Below, one piece after another: positions 8,303-17,678 of a DNA stretch of 64,000 nucleotides. The notes under the pieces are model-generated. The model was not told where the DNA came from and did no database searches. It worked only from the letters and a program-made list of their open reading frames with translations. Position 1 is the first letter of the stretch, and each line of letters begins with the position of its first letter. This stretch comes from Anaerostipes faecalis (GTDB taxonomy: Bacteria; Bacillota; Clostridia; Lachnospirales; Lachnospiraceae). Position numbers and translations under genes: made by a program. The stretch is from contig NZ_JABRXE010000001.1 of assembly GCF_018982945.1 (NCBI RefSeq), forward strand, positions 62,001 through 126,000, given 5' to 3'.

Positions 8303-8800
8303 ATGTCAATTTCATTTTTAAGAATTGATGACCGTATGATTCATGGTCAGACTGTAACAAGATGGTCTTTAGAGTATCCATGTGATGGATTAATTGCTGT
8401 TAATGACAGAGCGGCAAACACAGAAGCATTAAAGATGGCTTACAAGAGTGCAAGTACAAAGAAGACATTTGTATGGACTTATGAAGCGTGGAAAAAGAAA
8501 TGCCAGAAAGTTTTAGACAGTAAAGATAAGTATTTCCTGATTACAAAGGATCCAATTCAGATGAAGAAGATTCTGGTTGATGATGGATTTGTTCCAAGTG
8601 ACATTAAGAAAGTTATTGTAGGACCATGTAATGATCGTCCGGGAGCTGTAAAACTTGGAAATAATCAGTCCATTACACAGGAAGAAGCAGAAGCGCTTGA
8701 AGCAATCTACAAAGCAGGTTATGAAATTGAATTTGCATTGGTAAAAGAAGCTTCAATCGGAACATGGGAAAAATTCAGAGGACAATTTGGATTTAATTAA
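8303..8800 (+). CDS. PTS mannose/fructose/sorbose-class EIIB
   Basis: A 165-residue EIIB of the sorbose/mannose class. The active-site His14 lies in RIDDRMIHGQ, the signature of the family. It accepts phosphate from EIIA and passes it to the sugar during transport by IIC/IID. RBS GGAGGAG lies just upstream of ATG 8303. Separate A and B chains match Lev-type rather than fused ManAB systems. Confidence 0.95.
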   Translation: MSISFLRIDDRMIHGQTVTRWSLEYPCDGLIAVNDRAANTEALKMAYKSASTKKTFVWTYEAWKKKCQKVLDSKDKYFLITKDPIQMKKILVDDGFVPSDIKKVIVGPCNDRPGAVKLGNNQSITQEEAEALEAIYKAGYEIEFALVKEASIGTWEKFRGQFGFN

Positions 8801-8821
8801 AATCAGAGAGGAGAAAATATT

Positions 8822-9676
8822 ATGACAATCAGTTGGTTACAAGCAGTCATTTTAGGTATTTTTGCCTGCTTATCAAGTATGCCAGGTATGGGAGGCACTT
8901 CAATTGGTAACTACACATTAGGACGTCCATTAGTTGCAGGTCTTGTCTGCGGTATCGTTTTAGGAGATGTTCAGGCAGGTGTTTTAGTCGGTGCAGCAAT
9001 GCAGGTTGTATATATCGCATTGGTAACACCAGGAGGAACTGTTTCTGCTGACGTTCGTGCAGTATCTTACATTGGTATTCCACTGGCAATGTTAGCATTA
9101 AATTCTTATGGATTAGATCCAGCATCTGCAAAAGGTATTGCTATGGCAACATCTTTTGGAGCAATGGTAGGTACACTGGGAACCGTATTATTCTACGGAA
9201 CAGCAACTATCAACCTGGTATGGCAGCATATTGGATGGCAGGCAGTTGAAAAAGGAGACTTTAAGAAATTATATCTTGTAGATATGGTATTACCTTGGAT
9301 TTCTCATATTATCTGTAGTTTCCTTCCAGCAGTTATTATGTGTAAACTGGGAGTTCCAGTAGTTGAAACAATCAAAGCAACATTACCAATGGATGGAATC
9401 GCTATGAAGACACTGTTTACTGTAGGTAGTATGTTACCTTGTGTCGGAATTGCAATTCTTCTGAAACAGGTAGTAGATAAAGCAGCAGATTTCGTACCAT
9501 TCTTCTTTGGATTTACTCTTGCAGCAGGTATGGGACTGAACCTTGTATCTGTAACAGTAGTTGCAGGAATGTTCGCAATTATTTACTACAATATCAAGAT
9601 GATTGGAATCAGAGCAAAAGAAGCAGCATTAGCTTCCGGTGGTTCTATTGACGATGATGATGAGGAGGATATCTAA
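8822..9676 (+). CDS. PTS mannose/fructose/sorbose-class EIIC
   Basis: A 284-residue integral membrane protein rich in Gly and Ala hydrophobic segments; GGTSIGNYTLGRPLVAGLVCG and GVLVGAAMQV are typical of EII-Sor IIC. It forms the sugar channel with IID. The C-terminus is very acidic (several Asp/Glu after residue 275). RBS AGAGGAG precedes ATG 8822. Confidence 0.95.
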   Translation: MTISWLQAVILGIFACLSSMPGMGGTSIGNYTLGRPLVAGLVCGIVLGDVQAGVLVGAAMQVVYIALVTPGGTVSADVRAVSYIGIPLAMLALNSYGLDPASAKGIAMATSFGAMVGTLGTVLFYGTATINLVWQHIGWQAVEKGDFKKLYLVDMVLPWISHIICSFLPAVIMCKLGVPVVETIKATLPMDGIAMKTLFTVGSMLPCVGIAILLKQVVDKAADFVPFFFGFTLAAGMGLNLVSVTVVAGMFAIIYYNIKMIGIRAKEAALASGGSIDDDDEEDI

Positions 9677-9677
9677 T

Positions 9678-10514
9678 ATGGCAGAGAAAAAGCTTTCTAA
9701 AAAAGCGTTAAATAAATCATTCCGTAACTGGTATTATGGAAACTTAACATGTTTCTCACAAGAACATATGCAGACCTTTGGATACTTATGTGCAATGCTT
9801 CCATTGGTAGAAGAACTGTATGATACAAAAGAGGAACAGAAAGAAGCAATGAATACATATACTGCTTTCTTCAATACAGAACCTCAGGTAGGTGCCGTAA
9901 TCGTAGGTATCACAGCAGGTCTGGAAGAAGCAAAAGCAAATGGAAATGATGATATTGATGCAGAAGCAATCAATGGTATCCGTGCTGGTCTGATGGGACC
10001 AATCGCTGGTATTGGTGATTCCCTGGTTGTTGGTACATTAATTCCAATCTTATTAGGAATTGCATTGGGATTATCTTCAGGTGGATCTGTTGTAGGACCA
10101 ATTTTCTATATTATTGCATGGAATCTGATTATTACTTTTGGTATGAAATTCTTATATTTCAAAGGATATGAACTTGGTGGAAAAGCCGTTGACGTACTGG
10201 TCGGTGAGCAAGCCACGGCAATACGTGAATCTATCGTAATGCTTGGAACAATGGTTGTTGGATCTGTAGCAGCAACATGGGTATCTGTAAAAACTTCTTT
10301 CCATCTTGTAAACGATGCAGGAAAAGAATTCTTAAATCTTCAGAATCAGTTAGATTCTGTATACCCAGGATGCTTAACAGCAGCATTTGTTATCTTCTGC
10401 TGGTGGTTAATGGCTAAGAAAAAAATATCTCCAGTTGTTACAATGTTAATTTTAGTAGTAATAGCATTTGTTGGTGTTCTGGTTGGATTCTTCAACCCAG
10501 GATTAAAATACTAA
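9678..10514 (+). CDS. PTS mannose/fructose/sorbose-class EIID
   Basis: A 278-residue EIID. It starts with the typical soluble N-terminal part (NKSFRNWYYGNLTCFSQE, LPLVEELY) and contains GIRAGLMGPIAGIGDSL, the conserved membrane-entry motif. ATG 9678 lies two bases after the IIC stop and follows GAGGA in the IIC tail; an upstream ATG at 9639 is inside IIC. The IIC/IID pair forms the membrane complex. Confidence 0.95.
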   Translation: MAEKKLSKKALNKSFRNWYYGNLTCFSQEHMQTFGYLCAMLPLVEELYDTKEEQKEAMNTYTAFFNTEPQVGAVIVGITAGLEEAKANGNDDIDAEAINGIRAGLMGPIAGIGDSLVVGTLIPILLGIALGLSSGGSVVGPIFYIIAWNLIITFGMKFLYFKGYELGGKAVDVLVGEQATAIRESIVMLGTMVVGSVAATWVSVKTSFHLVNDAGKEFLNLQNQLDSVYPGCLTAAFVIFCWWLMAKKKISPVVTMLILVVIAFVGVLVGFFNPGLKY

Positions 10515-10533
10515 AAAAGAAAGGAAGTACGCT

Positions 10534-10818
10534 ATGGCAGTACAGACAAAACAGCAGCAGTTAAAAGAAATTGAGTATCAGACAAAAATGTTAAATAACC
10601 TGAAAAAGTGGATTCGCAATTTAATCATTTTATCTTCCGTAGGTGTTGTTGTTGCTTACTGGGCATTGAAGATGCAGGAAGGAATTGCATATAATGTTAT
10701 TGGAGTGATCAGTATAATTTTAATTGTAATATGTGTGATTTTATGTGCAGTCATAGGGCTTGCTTTTAAAAATGGTAAAGCAAATGTAGATAAAATTATT
10801 AAGTTAGTTGAAAAGTAA
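10534..10818 (+). CDS. Small two-helix membrane protein of the PTS operon
   Basis: A 94-residue protein not recognised as a named family. Residues 1-25 are polar and charged, then come two hydrophobic segments (about 27-45 and 50-75) and a Lys-rich tail. It follows IID by 19 bases with a good RBS (AAAGGAAG) and ends just before the operon terminator, so it is co-transcribed with the PTS. It may stabilise or regulate the transporter; no function can be assigned from sequence. Confidence 0.75.
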   Translation: MAVQTKQQQLKEIEYQTKMLNNLKKWIRNLIILSSVGVVVAYWALKMQEGIAYNVIGVISIILIVICVILCAVIGLAFKNGKANVDKIIKLVEK

Positions 10819-10833
10819 TAAATACTGAACTGG

Positions 10834-10873
10834 AAATGGACGATCAAATCAAAATTTGATCGTCCATTTTTTT
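10834..10873 (+). terminator. Terminator of the mannose-class PTS operon
   Basis: A perfect 16-bp inverted repeat (AAATGGACGATCAAAT and its complement) around a CAAA loop, followed by a T-run. It lies 16 bases after the stop of the last operon gene. Confidence 0.92.
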
Positions 10874-10925
10874 GTTTTCCTATATATATTAAAAAATAGA
10901 AGAAATTTACAATTGTCATAAAAAG

Positions 10926-10970
10926 TGATGACAAAATACAGATGGCTGACAACATAATAAATGTTAAAAT
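10926..10970 (+). promoter_or_regulatory. GH32 promoter with activator-like site
   Basis: TGATGACAAAATACAGATG (10926-10944) matches the element before the PTS operon at 17 of 19 bases, and a -10-like TAAAAT (10965-10970) follows at the same 20-base distance. TTGTCAT just upstream (about 10914) is the inverse of ATGACAA, so a palindromic arrangement is possible. The absence of a clear -35 box suggests activation, most simply by the response regulator at 5734. Confidence 0.55.
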
Positions 10971-11006
10971 AAATTTACAATAAAACTGTTTAAGAAAGGA
11001 GAAAGT

Positions 11007-14000
11007 ATGAGAAAAGGAACGGTAAAATTTTTAGCCTGCCTTATGGCAAGCGCAATGGTTGGAACTACTGTGGTACCAACAGTGCCACCCCGGTATGTTC
11101 AGGCAGCAGAGGAGCAAAACAGCACAAAGTGGGAATTTTCAGGCATTCATGGTGAGAAAACGGAGACTGGAATTAGTTTATCAGGTGATGGAGATAGTTT
11201 CGGTATTTCAGATATTTCCAAAGAGGATAATTATTCCGTTAGTGCAAAATTGACTCAGGGAGATGAAGATGGAGCGATTGGAATTGTTTTAGGTGCAAAG
11301 GATACTAAGTCACCGAATAACGGTTCTTTAGTATTGAATGTAACTCCAGCTAGCGGAGAGGTACGTCTTTTTAAGTTCCCATTTGGAGGAACCGATGAGC
11401 AGGAAAAAAAATGTTATGATGAACTGAAAAATCAAACAGAATATAAATTTAATATCGAAGTAACAGATGGAAAAATCACTGCGACAATTAATGATACTAA
11501 AGTGGCTGCCAGTACAGCCGTTGATAAAAATTTGTTAAACGGAAATATTGGATTTATCAGCTTTAGAGAAACTATGACAACATCTGATTTTAAAGTTGAA
11601 GATATAACACCTGAAGAGACAGGAGACTGGTCATTTGTTGGAAATGGAGAGTTGACAGACAATGGTATCCGTTTGAACGGAAAGGGTGATAATCTTGGAA
11701 TTTCCAGGACAATTAATAAAAAGGATAATTATTCTTTAAAAGCAGATTTAAAAACAGATACCAGTGATGGAGCAGTTGGAGTTGTCTTAGGAGCAAAAGA
11801 TGCTAATAACCCAAAGGAAGGGTCTGTTGTAGCAAATGTCAATCCTGCAACTGGTGTGGTTCGTATGTTCTGCTTCCAGGGAGGACTGGCTGGAAATCTG
11901 CAAAAAGACAAAACTGTTGAAGAGTTAAAAGGCAAAGAAGACTACAAATTTGATGTAACAGTTGAAAATAGACAGCTGAACGTAAAGATTAATGATGTTG
12001 ATGTCTTCGATATGAAGATAACAGATACAATTTTCGAAGGAAATATTGGTTTTATCTGTTTCAACAAAGATGTGACAATATCCAATATTGAAGTAAAAGA
12101 TATTGAAGAAAAGAATACAACTGTATATTTGACAGGATTAGAAGTCAAAGGTGCAGATCTGAATCAGAAGTTCAGTCAGGATATCGATAGCTATGCAGCT
12201 GTTGTAGAGAATAATACAGAAAGTCTTACTTTTGTTCCAACAGCAGAGGGAGCAAAAGAAATTACGGTCAATGGAACGGCTGTAGCATCAGGAAATCCTG
12301 CAGAGGTCAAATTGAAAGAGGGATCTCAGCAGATATCTATTGTAGTAACCAGTGAAAATGGAGCAAAAGATGAAACAATTATCAATGTTCTTCGGAAGGC
12401 AAAAAATTCTGTTTATAGTGTTCCAACCAGACCACAGTATCACTTTTCACCAGCTTTAGCTTGGTGTAACGATCCAAATGGTATGGTTTACTACAAAGGC
12501 GAATATCATTTATTCTATCAATATTATCCAGATGATAATATATGGGGACCAATGCATTGGGCACATGCAGTATCCAAAGACTTAATTCACTGGGAAGAAC
12601 TTCCAATCGCATTATATTATCAGGAAGATCAGGGAGCAATGTTCTCTGGAAGTTGTGTTGTTGATGATACAAATGTGTCAGGTCTTTTTGGAGAAGAAAA
12701 AGGCGAAGGCAAAGGCGGATTAGTAGCCATTTATACACAGAATAATGACGGTAGAGGACAGGATCAGGCAATTGCATTCAGTAAAGATAATGGTAGAACA
12801 TGGACAAAATATAAAGGAAATCCAATTCTTAAATGGAACGAAGATCCATTGGATGATGCGGCATTTCGTGATCCAAAGGTATTTTACCATAAAGAATCTG
12901 GAAAATATATGATGGTTGTTGCCGGAGGAATCTTAAGAATCTATTCTTCTGAGAATCTGATTGACTGGAAGGTAGAAAGCACTTACAGAGGTGATGAAGG
13001 TAACGGTAATCCAAGAATTGAAACAGAATGCCCGGATATGTATTCATTAAAAGATGCAGAAGGAAATACAAAATGGGTTATTAGTGAAGGTGGACGTTAT
13101 TATCGTATTGGAGACTTCAAAGAAGTAAATGGAAAGTGGACATTTGTACAGGATGATGCACCTTCTAATTCAAAAGATATTGTACATCATGTCATGAACT
13201 TTGGACCTCAGTCGTATGCAGCTATGACATATTATATTGATCACCAGACAGAAGAATCACGTCGTATTATGATCAACTGGGCAAGTACCTGGGAAGGTGG
13301 TTACTGCAATAATGTCAGTGCTGTAACAGGAAAATGGGGATATAACGGATTCTTCAATCTTCAGACAGAATTAAATTTAAAGAATACAAAAGATGGATAT
13401 CGTTTAATCCAGACACCAATTGAAGAGTACAAAACTCTCAGGGTTGAAGATGCCAAAACTAAAATTGAAGGAACCATTCCAAAGAAAACGGAAACAAGTG
13501 AAAACCTGTTATCTGGCATAAAAGCAGGTCAGTATGAAATCGTTGCCGAACTGGCACCAAAAGCAGGTACAGAAGAAGTTGGATTTAAATTAAGAACCAA
13601 TGAAGCAGGAACAAAAGAAACTGTTGTCAAATATAATGTTGAAACGAAAAAAGTCAGCATAAACGTTGATAAATCCGGTACAATTCCATCCGGACAGCGT
13701 AAAGGTGATGTTGTATCTGATGCAATTGTAACTGAGGAAGATGGAAAAGTGAAACTTAACATCTTTGTGGATGAATCTAGTGTTGAAGTATATGCACAGG
13801 ATGGACAGCAGACAGGAGCAATGGCTATCTTCCCTGCAACAAGTAATACCGGAATGGAAGTATATTCTGAAGGTGGAGATACAGATGCTGAGATTACTGT
13901 CTATCCTATGAAGAGCATCTGGGAGGATAAGCTGACAGGTGATACTACAGCAACAGATTTATACCTTAGTACCGATACAGGAAGTGGACAGTATAATGTT

Positions 14001-15515
14001 GGAGATACAATCAGTATCGAAGCTGCAATCTCTCCTGTAACTGCAACACAGGAAGTTAAATGGTCCATATCTGGCAATAATGATAATAAAGTTAAGATTG
14101 AAAAAGAAGGAAAAAGTGAGATTCAGTTAAAAGCACTGAAAGATGGTGTTGTAACAGTTCGAGCTACTTCAGAAAACGGATTGTCAAGAAGCATTAAAGT
14201 GTATATTGACAAAGAAGAACGAGCTATTAATCTGGGTAACTGGAAAGAAGTTAATGGCGATGGAAACTGGACAATCAGCAAAAATGAAAACAGCTGTACA
14301 GGAAATGCTACAGGAGATGCATTCCTGATGTCTGGAATTAAGATTCCTTCTGCTGATTATATCTTTGAATCAGATGTCATATACAATGGAGGCCAGGCAT
14401 TTGCATTACTCTTCCGTGGACAGAGTCCGGATAATAACAAAGCATATGCGGCCAATGTTGATGTAAACAGAAAAGACAGTACTGCAAGAATTTTCACTTT
14501 TGGAGGAGGAACAGGAGACATTGGAGACGATGCGAAAATTTCTTTAACAAAAGGTCAGAAATATCATGTAAAAGTCCAGGTAAAAGGAAATCTGTACAAA
14601 GTTTACTATGATGGAGCCCTTGTATTAAAGGTTCGTGATAGCCAAGTTGATAAAAACTATCCAGAAGGAAGATACGTTGGATTTAATGTATTTAATGCAA
14701 ATGTGACCTTTGAGAATATGAAAGTGACTCCATTGGAAGTCAAAGTACCAGAAACAGATAAAGAGATTGAATTAGTGGCTGGTGATAAGAAAGCAATTAA
14801 AGTTACAAATATTGATGAAGATTCATTTAACGCTGTTGAGTATACTACATCTGATGCAAATATTGCAGTAGTTAATGATGAAGGAAATGTAACAGCCAAG
14901 AAAGCTGGAACTGCTGTTATAACTTCTACAGTAACAACATTTGGACGTAGCTATACATTAGAAACAAAAGTAGTTGTATCTCCAAAAGCAGTTACAGTAA
15001 CATTAAAAGGAAACGGTGGAAAAACTGTAGCAACTATTAAAGATGCAAAAGCAGGAGCTAAATTACCTGCATGGGATAAATCAAAATTCAAAGCAGCTGG
15101 TAAGAAAGGATATGCATTTGCCGGATGGGTTTACAATGGAAAAGTTGTAAAAACAATGCCATCATCATCCGAGAATATTGTATTAACAGCTAAATTTACT
15201 AAATTAACTGTTGGACAGGCTAAAGCATTAACAGTAAAAGGAAAATCCGGAACAGGTGTAGGTTTTGTGGCAACATCCGCAAAAAATACAAAGAGCAATG
15301 GTTCCAGAAGAGGATTCCGTTTCCGCTATGCAACCAATTCTAAGATGAAGAGTGCAACATACAAGACCACAGGTCTGGCTAAGAATGTATATACCAAGAC
15401 AGGTTTGAAGAAGAATAAAAAATACTATGTACAGGTACGTTACTACTACTATGATTCAACAAATCAGAAAGTATATGGAGCATACTCAACATCTAAGTCA
15501 GTAAAAGCATATTAA
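11007..15515 (+). CDS. Secreted multidomain GH32 fructanase (levanase/inulinase-like)
   Basis: 1502 residues with a signal peptide (cleavage probably after VQA near residue 34). Order: two similar LamG-like sandwich modules (about 38-200 and 205-370), a cadherin-like sandwich domain (about 372-465), GH32 five-blade propeller (about 474-790) and its beta-sandwich (to about 980), an Ig-like Big_2 domain, a third LamG-like module (about 1075-1235), another Big_2, then an InlB-type repeat and a Lys/Tyr-rich C-terminal module (from about 1325). Catalytic residues are visible: nucleophile Asp489 (WCNDPNG), Asp622 (FRDP) and acid/base Glu674 (TECPD). GH32 cleaves beta-fructosides such as levan, inulin or sucrose. 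There is no LPXTG sorting signal. The PTS next door would take up released fructose. Levan versus inulin preference cannot be decided. Confidence 0.95.
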   Translation: MRKGTVKFLACLMASAMVGTTVVPTVPPRYVQAAEEQNSTKWEFSGIHGEKTETGISLSGDGDSFGISDISKEDNYSVSAKLTQGDEDGAIGIVLGAKDTKSPNNGSLVLNVTPASGEVRLFKFPFGGTDEQEKKCYDELKNQTEYKFNIEVTDGKITATINDTKVAASTAVDKNLLNGNIGFISFRETMTTSDFKVEDITPEETGDWSFVGNGELTDNGIRLNGKGDNLGISRTINKKDNYSLKADLKTDTSDGAVGVVLGAKDANNPKEGSVVANVNPATGVVRMFCFQGGLAGNLQKDKTVEELKGKEDYKFDVTVENRQLNVKINDVDVFDMKITDTIFEGNIGFICFNKDVTISNIEVKDIEEKNTTVYLTGLEVKGADLNQKFSQDIDSYAAVVENNTESLTFVPTAEGAKEITVNGTAVASGNPAEVKLKEGSQQISIVVTSENGAKDETIINVLRKAKNSVYSVPTRPQYHFSPALAWCNDPNGMVYYKGEYHLFYQYYPDDNIWGPMHWAHAVSKDLIHWEELPIALYYQEDQGAMFSGSCVVDDTNVSGLFGEEKGEGKGGLVAIYTQNNDGRGQDQAIAFSKDNGRTWTKYKGNPILKWNEDPLDDAAFRDPKVFYHKESGKYMMVVAGGILRIYSSENLIDWKVESTYRGDEGNGNPRIETECPDMYSLKDAEGNTKWVISEGGRYYRIGDFKEVNGKWTFVQDDAPSNSKDIVHHVMNFGPQSYAAMTYYIDHQTEESRRIMINWASTWEGGYCNNVSAVTGKWGYNGFFNLQTELNLKNTKDGYRLIQTPIEEYKTLRVEDAKTKIEGTIPKKTETSENLLSGIKAGQYEIVAELAPKAGTEEVGFKLRTNEAGTKETVVKYNVETKKVSINVDKSGTIPSGQRKGDVVSDAIVTEEDGKVKLNIFVDESSVEVYAQDGQQTGAMAIFPATSNTGMEVYSEGGDTDAEITVYPMKSIWEDKLTGDTTATDLYLSTDTGSGQYNVGDTISIEAAISPVTATQEVKWSISGNNDNKVKIEKEGKSEIQLKALKDGVVTVRATSENGLSRSIKVYIDKEERAINLGNWKEVNGDGNWTISKNENSCTGNATGDAFLMSGIKIPSADYIFESDVIYNGGQAFALLFRGQSPDNNKAYAANVDVNRKDSTARIFTFGGGTGDIGDDAKISLTKGQKYHVKVQVKGNLYKVYYDGALVLKVRDSQVDKNYPEGRYVGFNVFNANVTFENMKVTPLEVKVPETDKEIELVAGDKKAIKVTNIDEDSFNAVEYTTSDANIAVVNDEGNVTAKKAGTAVITSTVTTFGRSYTLETKVVVSPKAVTVTLKGNGGKTVATIKDAKAGAKLPAWDKSKFKAAGKKGYAFAGWVYNGKVVKTMPSSSENIVLTAKFTKLTVGQAKALTVKGKSGTGVGFVATSAKNTKSNGSRRGFRFRYATNSKMKSATYKTTGLAKNVYTKTGLKKNKKYYVQVRYYYYDSTNQKVYGAYSTSKSVKAY

Positions 15516-15525
15516 TTTAAAACGA

Positions 15526-15562
15526 AAAAATGTCAATCATTTCATGATTGGCATTTTTTTCA
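15526..15562 (+). terminator. Terminator of the GH32 gene
   Basis: ATGTCAATCAT pairs with ATGATTGGCAT (one G-T pair) around a three-base loop and is followed by seven T. It lies 14 bases after the GH32 stop codon. Confidence 0.9.
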
Positions 15563-15608
15563 TTGACAGAATTCTGTGTTCATGATATTGTATATGCAGA
15601 AATTAAAT

Positions 15609-15729
15609 AATATCTTCAGGGCAGGGTGTGATTCCCTACCGGCGGTACAGCCCGCGAGCCGTAAGGCATGATTCGGTGAGATTCCGAAGCCGACAGTATA
15701 GTCTGGATGGAAGAAGGTAGAGTGATATT
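15609..15729 (+). ncRNA. FMN riboswitch (RFN element)
   Basis: The conserved RFN blocks are all present in order: ATCTTC(A)GGGCAGGGTG, ATTCCCTACCGGCGGT, AGCCCGCGAGCC, GATTCGGTGAGATTCCGAAG, CCGACAGTATAGTCTGGATG and GAAGAAGGTA. P1 closes with AATATC (15609) and GATATT (15724). It precedes the riboflavin operon, where FMN binding normally favours termination and shuts off synthesis. Confidence 0.98.
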
Positions 15730-15739
15730 GGTTTATTTG

Positions 15740-15773
15740 TCCTGGGATTATTTTATAGTTCCAGGATTTTTTT
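15740..15773 (+). terminator. Riboswitch expression-platform terminator
   Basis: TCCTGG (15740-15745) pairs with CCAGGA (15761-15766), followed by seven T, 11 bases after the riboswitch P1. This is the expected FMN-controlled terminator. Confidence 0.8.
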
Positions 15774-15851
15774 ATTGCATAAAAACAGTTATTTTATTAT
15801 AAAAAGGATGCATAAAATAAAGATAACATGATAAACGAATATTCTGAAATC

Positions 15852-15899
15852 AGGGAAAAGGTTCTGAAGAATTTTTAGGATCTTTTCCCTTTTTCTTTC
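15852..15899 (+). terminator. Second terminator-like hairpin before ribD
   Basis: AGGGAAAAGGTTCT pairs with AGGATCTTTTCCCT (14 bp, two G-T pairs) around an 11-base loop, with a T-rich tail to 15899. It lies between the riboswitch terminator and ribD. It may be a second attenuation point or may end an unannotated transcript; the 15774-15851 stretch itself holds nothing else recognisable. Confidence 0.6.
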
Positions 15900-15930
15900 A
15901 TTTTTTTCTGAAGAGGAAGGAGATGAACAC

Positions 15931-17031
15931 TTGGAAAACAAGTTTATGGAAAGAGCCATTTCTCTGGCAAAGAAGGGAATCGGATGGACTAACCCAAACC
16001 CGCTGGTAGGAGCAGTTATTGTAAAAGAAGGGGAAATTATCGGAGAAGGTTATCATGAGAAAATCGGAGGTTTGCATGCAGAGCGAAATGCTTTGAAAAA
16101 CTGTATCAAAGACCCGAAAGATGCAGATATCTATGTAACTTTAGAACCATGCTGTCATTATGGGAAAACCCCTCCTTGCACAGAAGCAATTATCAATAGC
16201 AAGATCCGCAGGGTGTTCGTTGGAAATCTGGATCCGAATCCAAAAGTTGCCGGAAAAGGGATACAGCTTTTGAAGGATAATGGAATTGAAGTGATAACAG
16301 GCGTGATGGAAGAGGAATGCAGAAAACTTAATGATATTTTTTTCCATTATATCCAGAATGATATTCCTTATGTTGCTTTGAAATATGCTATGACTCTGGA
16401 TGGAAAGATTGCCACTTCCATTGGAGAATCACAATGGATCACGGGCAGGGAAGCCAGGAAGCATGTGCATGAATTGAGGCATCGTTATGCGGCTATTATG
16501 GCTGGAATCGGCACGGTACTGGCGGATGATCCAATGCTCAATGCAAGAATTGAAAACGGTCATGATCCTATTCGTGTTATTTGTGATTCACAATTACAGA
16601 TACCATTGGAATCCAAAATTGTACAGACAGCAAAAGAAATTCCTACGATTATTGCAACCATATCAGAGGAACATGAGAAAAAGCAGAAATTAAGTAAGGC
16701 AGGATGCAGCGTAATAAAGGTGGAAGAAGAAAACGGTCATGTAAGTATCCGAAAATTAATGGAAGAGCTTCGGAAGAGAGAAATTGACAGTGTTCTGGTG
16801 GAAGGTGGAGGAATCCTCAATGAGTCTGTGATCCAAAGCAGATGTGTTCAGAAAGTATATGCTTATATTGCACCAAAAATTTTCGGAGGCAGAAATGCAA
16901 AAACACCAATTGAGGGAACTGGAGTAGAACATATAAAAGATGCATTGTTTCTGGAACATCTGACGTCCAAAACACTTGGAAATGATATTTTGCTGGAAGG
17001 GAAGGTGAAAAGGTGTTTACCGGAATTGTAG
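15931..17031 (+). CDS. ribD: Riboflavin biosynthesis deaminase/reductase RibD
   Basis: A 366-residue bifunctional enzyme. The N-terminal cytidine-deaminase-like domain shows the zinc site HAERNAL and PCCHYGKTPPC; the C-terminal domain (from about residue 145) is the NADPH-dependent reductase (YAMTLDGKIAT, VEGGG). It converts the GTP cyclohydrolase II product to the ribitylamino pyrimidine. The start is a TTG at 15931, eight bases after AAGGAG; the next ATG is at 15946. First gene of ribD-ribE-ribBA-ribH under the FMN riboswitch; its 3' end overlaps ribE by 19 bases. Confidence 0.96.
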   Translation: MENKFMERAISLAKKGIGWTNPNPLVGAVIVKEGEIIGEGYHEKIGGLHAERNALKNCIKDPKDADIYVTLEPCCHYGKTPPCTEAIINSKIRRVFVGNLDPNPKVAGKGIQLLKDNGIEVITGVMEEECRKLNDIFFHYIQNDIPYVALKYAMTLDGKIATSIGESQWITGREARKHVHELRHRYAAIMAGIGTVLADDPMLNARIENGHDPIRVICDSQLQIPLESKIVQTAKEIPTIIATISEEHEKKQKLSKAGCSVIKVEEENGHVSIRKLMEELRKREIDSVLVEGGGILNESVIQSRCVQKVYAYIAPKIFGGRNAKTPIEGTGVEHIKDALFLEHLTSKTLGNDILLEGKVKRCLPEL

Positions 17032-17666
17032 AAGAATTAGGAACTGTAATATCTCTGAAAAAAGGAAGTAAATCAGCAGTGCTGGTAATTCAGGGAAGTA
17101 AAATTTTTGATGATCTGAAGCTTGGAGACAGTGTTGCGGTAAATGGAGTATGTCTTACAGCTACAAGTATCAGTGGAAATATCTTTCATGCAGATGTCAT
17201 GAATGAAACCTTTCATCGAAGCAGTCTTGGAAGCTTACAGAAGGGTGATGTGGTAAATCTGGAACGTGCCATGGCAGCCAATGGAAGATTTGGAGGTCAT
17301 ATGGTAGCAGGACATGTGGATGCAACAGGAGAGATTGTAAAAATCAAAAAAGATGACAATGCAGTCTGGTTTACCATTAAGGCACCACAGAATATTATGA
17401 AATATTGTATTGAAAAAGGATCCATTGCCTTAGATGGAATCAGTTTGACCATAGCGGATATTACCAGTAGCACTATTTCAGTTTCCATGATTCCTCATAC
17501 CATGGGGAACACAAACTTTGGGCAGAAAAAGCCTGGTGATGTGGTGAATCTGGAAAATGATATGGTTGGAAAATATATAGATAAACTTTTGCATTTTGAG
17601 GAACCCAAAACAAAAGAAAATACTTCTGGGATAACCATGGAAATGCTTAGAAATGCAGGATTTTAA
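17013..17666 (+). CDS. ribE: Riboflavin synthase alpha chain
   Basis: A 217-residue protein with two lumazine-binding repeats, each with a GI/GDSVAVNGVCLT or GSIALDGISLT block, plus the GGHMVAGHVD signature. It dismutates two 6,7-dimethyl-8-ribityllumazine to riboflavin. The start codon is GTG at 17013, inside the ribD 3' end, with GAAGG-GGTGAAAAGG upstream. Often also called ribC or ribB in Gram-positives. Confidence 0.95.
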   Translation: MFTGIVEELGTVISLKKGSKSAVLVIQGSKIFDDLKLGDSVAVNGVCLTATSISGNIFHADVMNETFHRSSLGSLQKGDVVNLERAMAANGRFGGHMVAGHVDATGEIVKIKKDDNAVWFTIKAPQNIMKYCIEKGSIALDGISLTIADITSSTISVSMIPHTMGNTNFGQKKPGDVVNLENDMVGKYIDKLLHFEEPKTKENTSGITMEMLRNAGF

Positions 17667-17678
17667 GGAGGAATAAAG

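Noticed and set aside
15931-15945. ATG 15946 as the ribD start
   Set aside because: TTG 15931 has AAGGAG at an eight-base distance; ATG 15946 has none and would remove conserved N-terminal residues.
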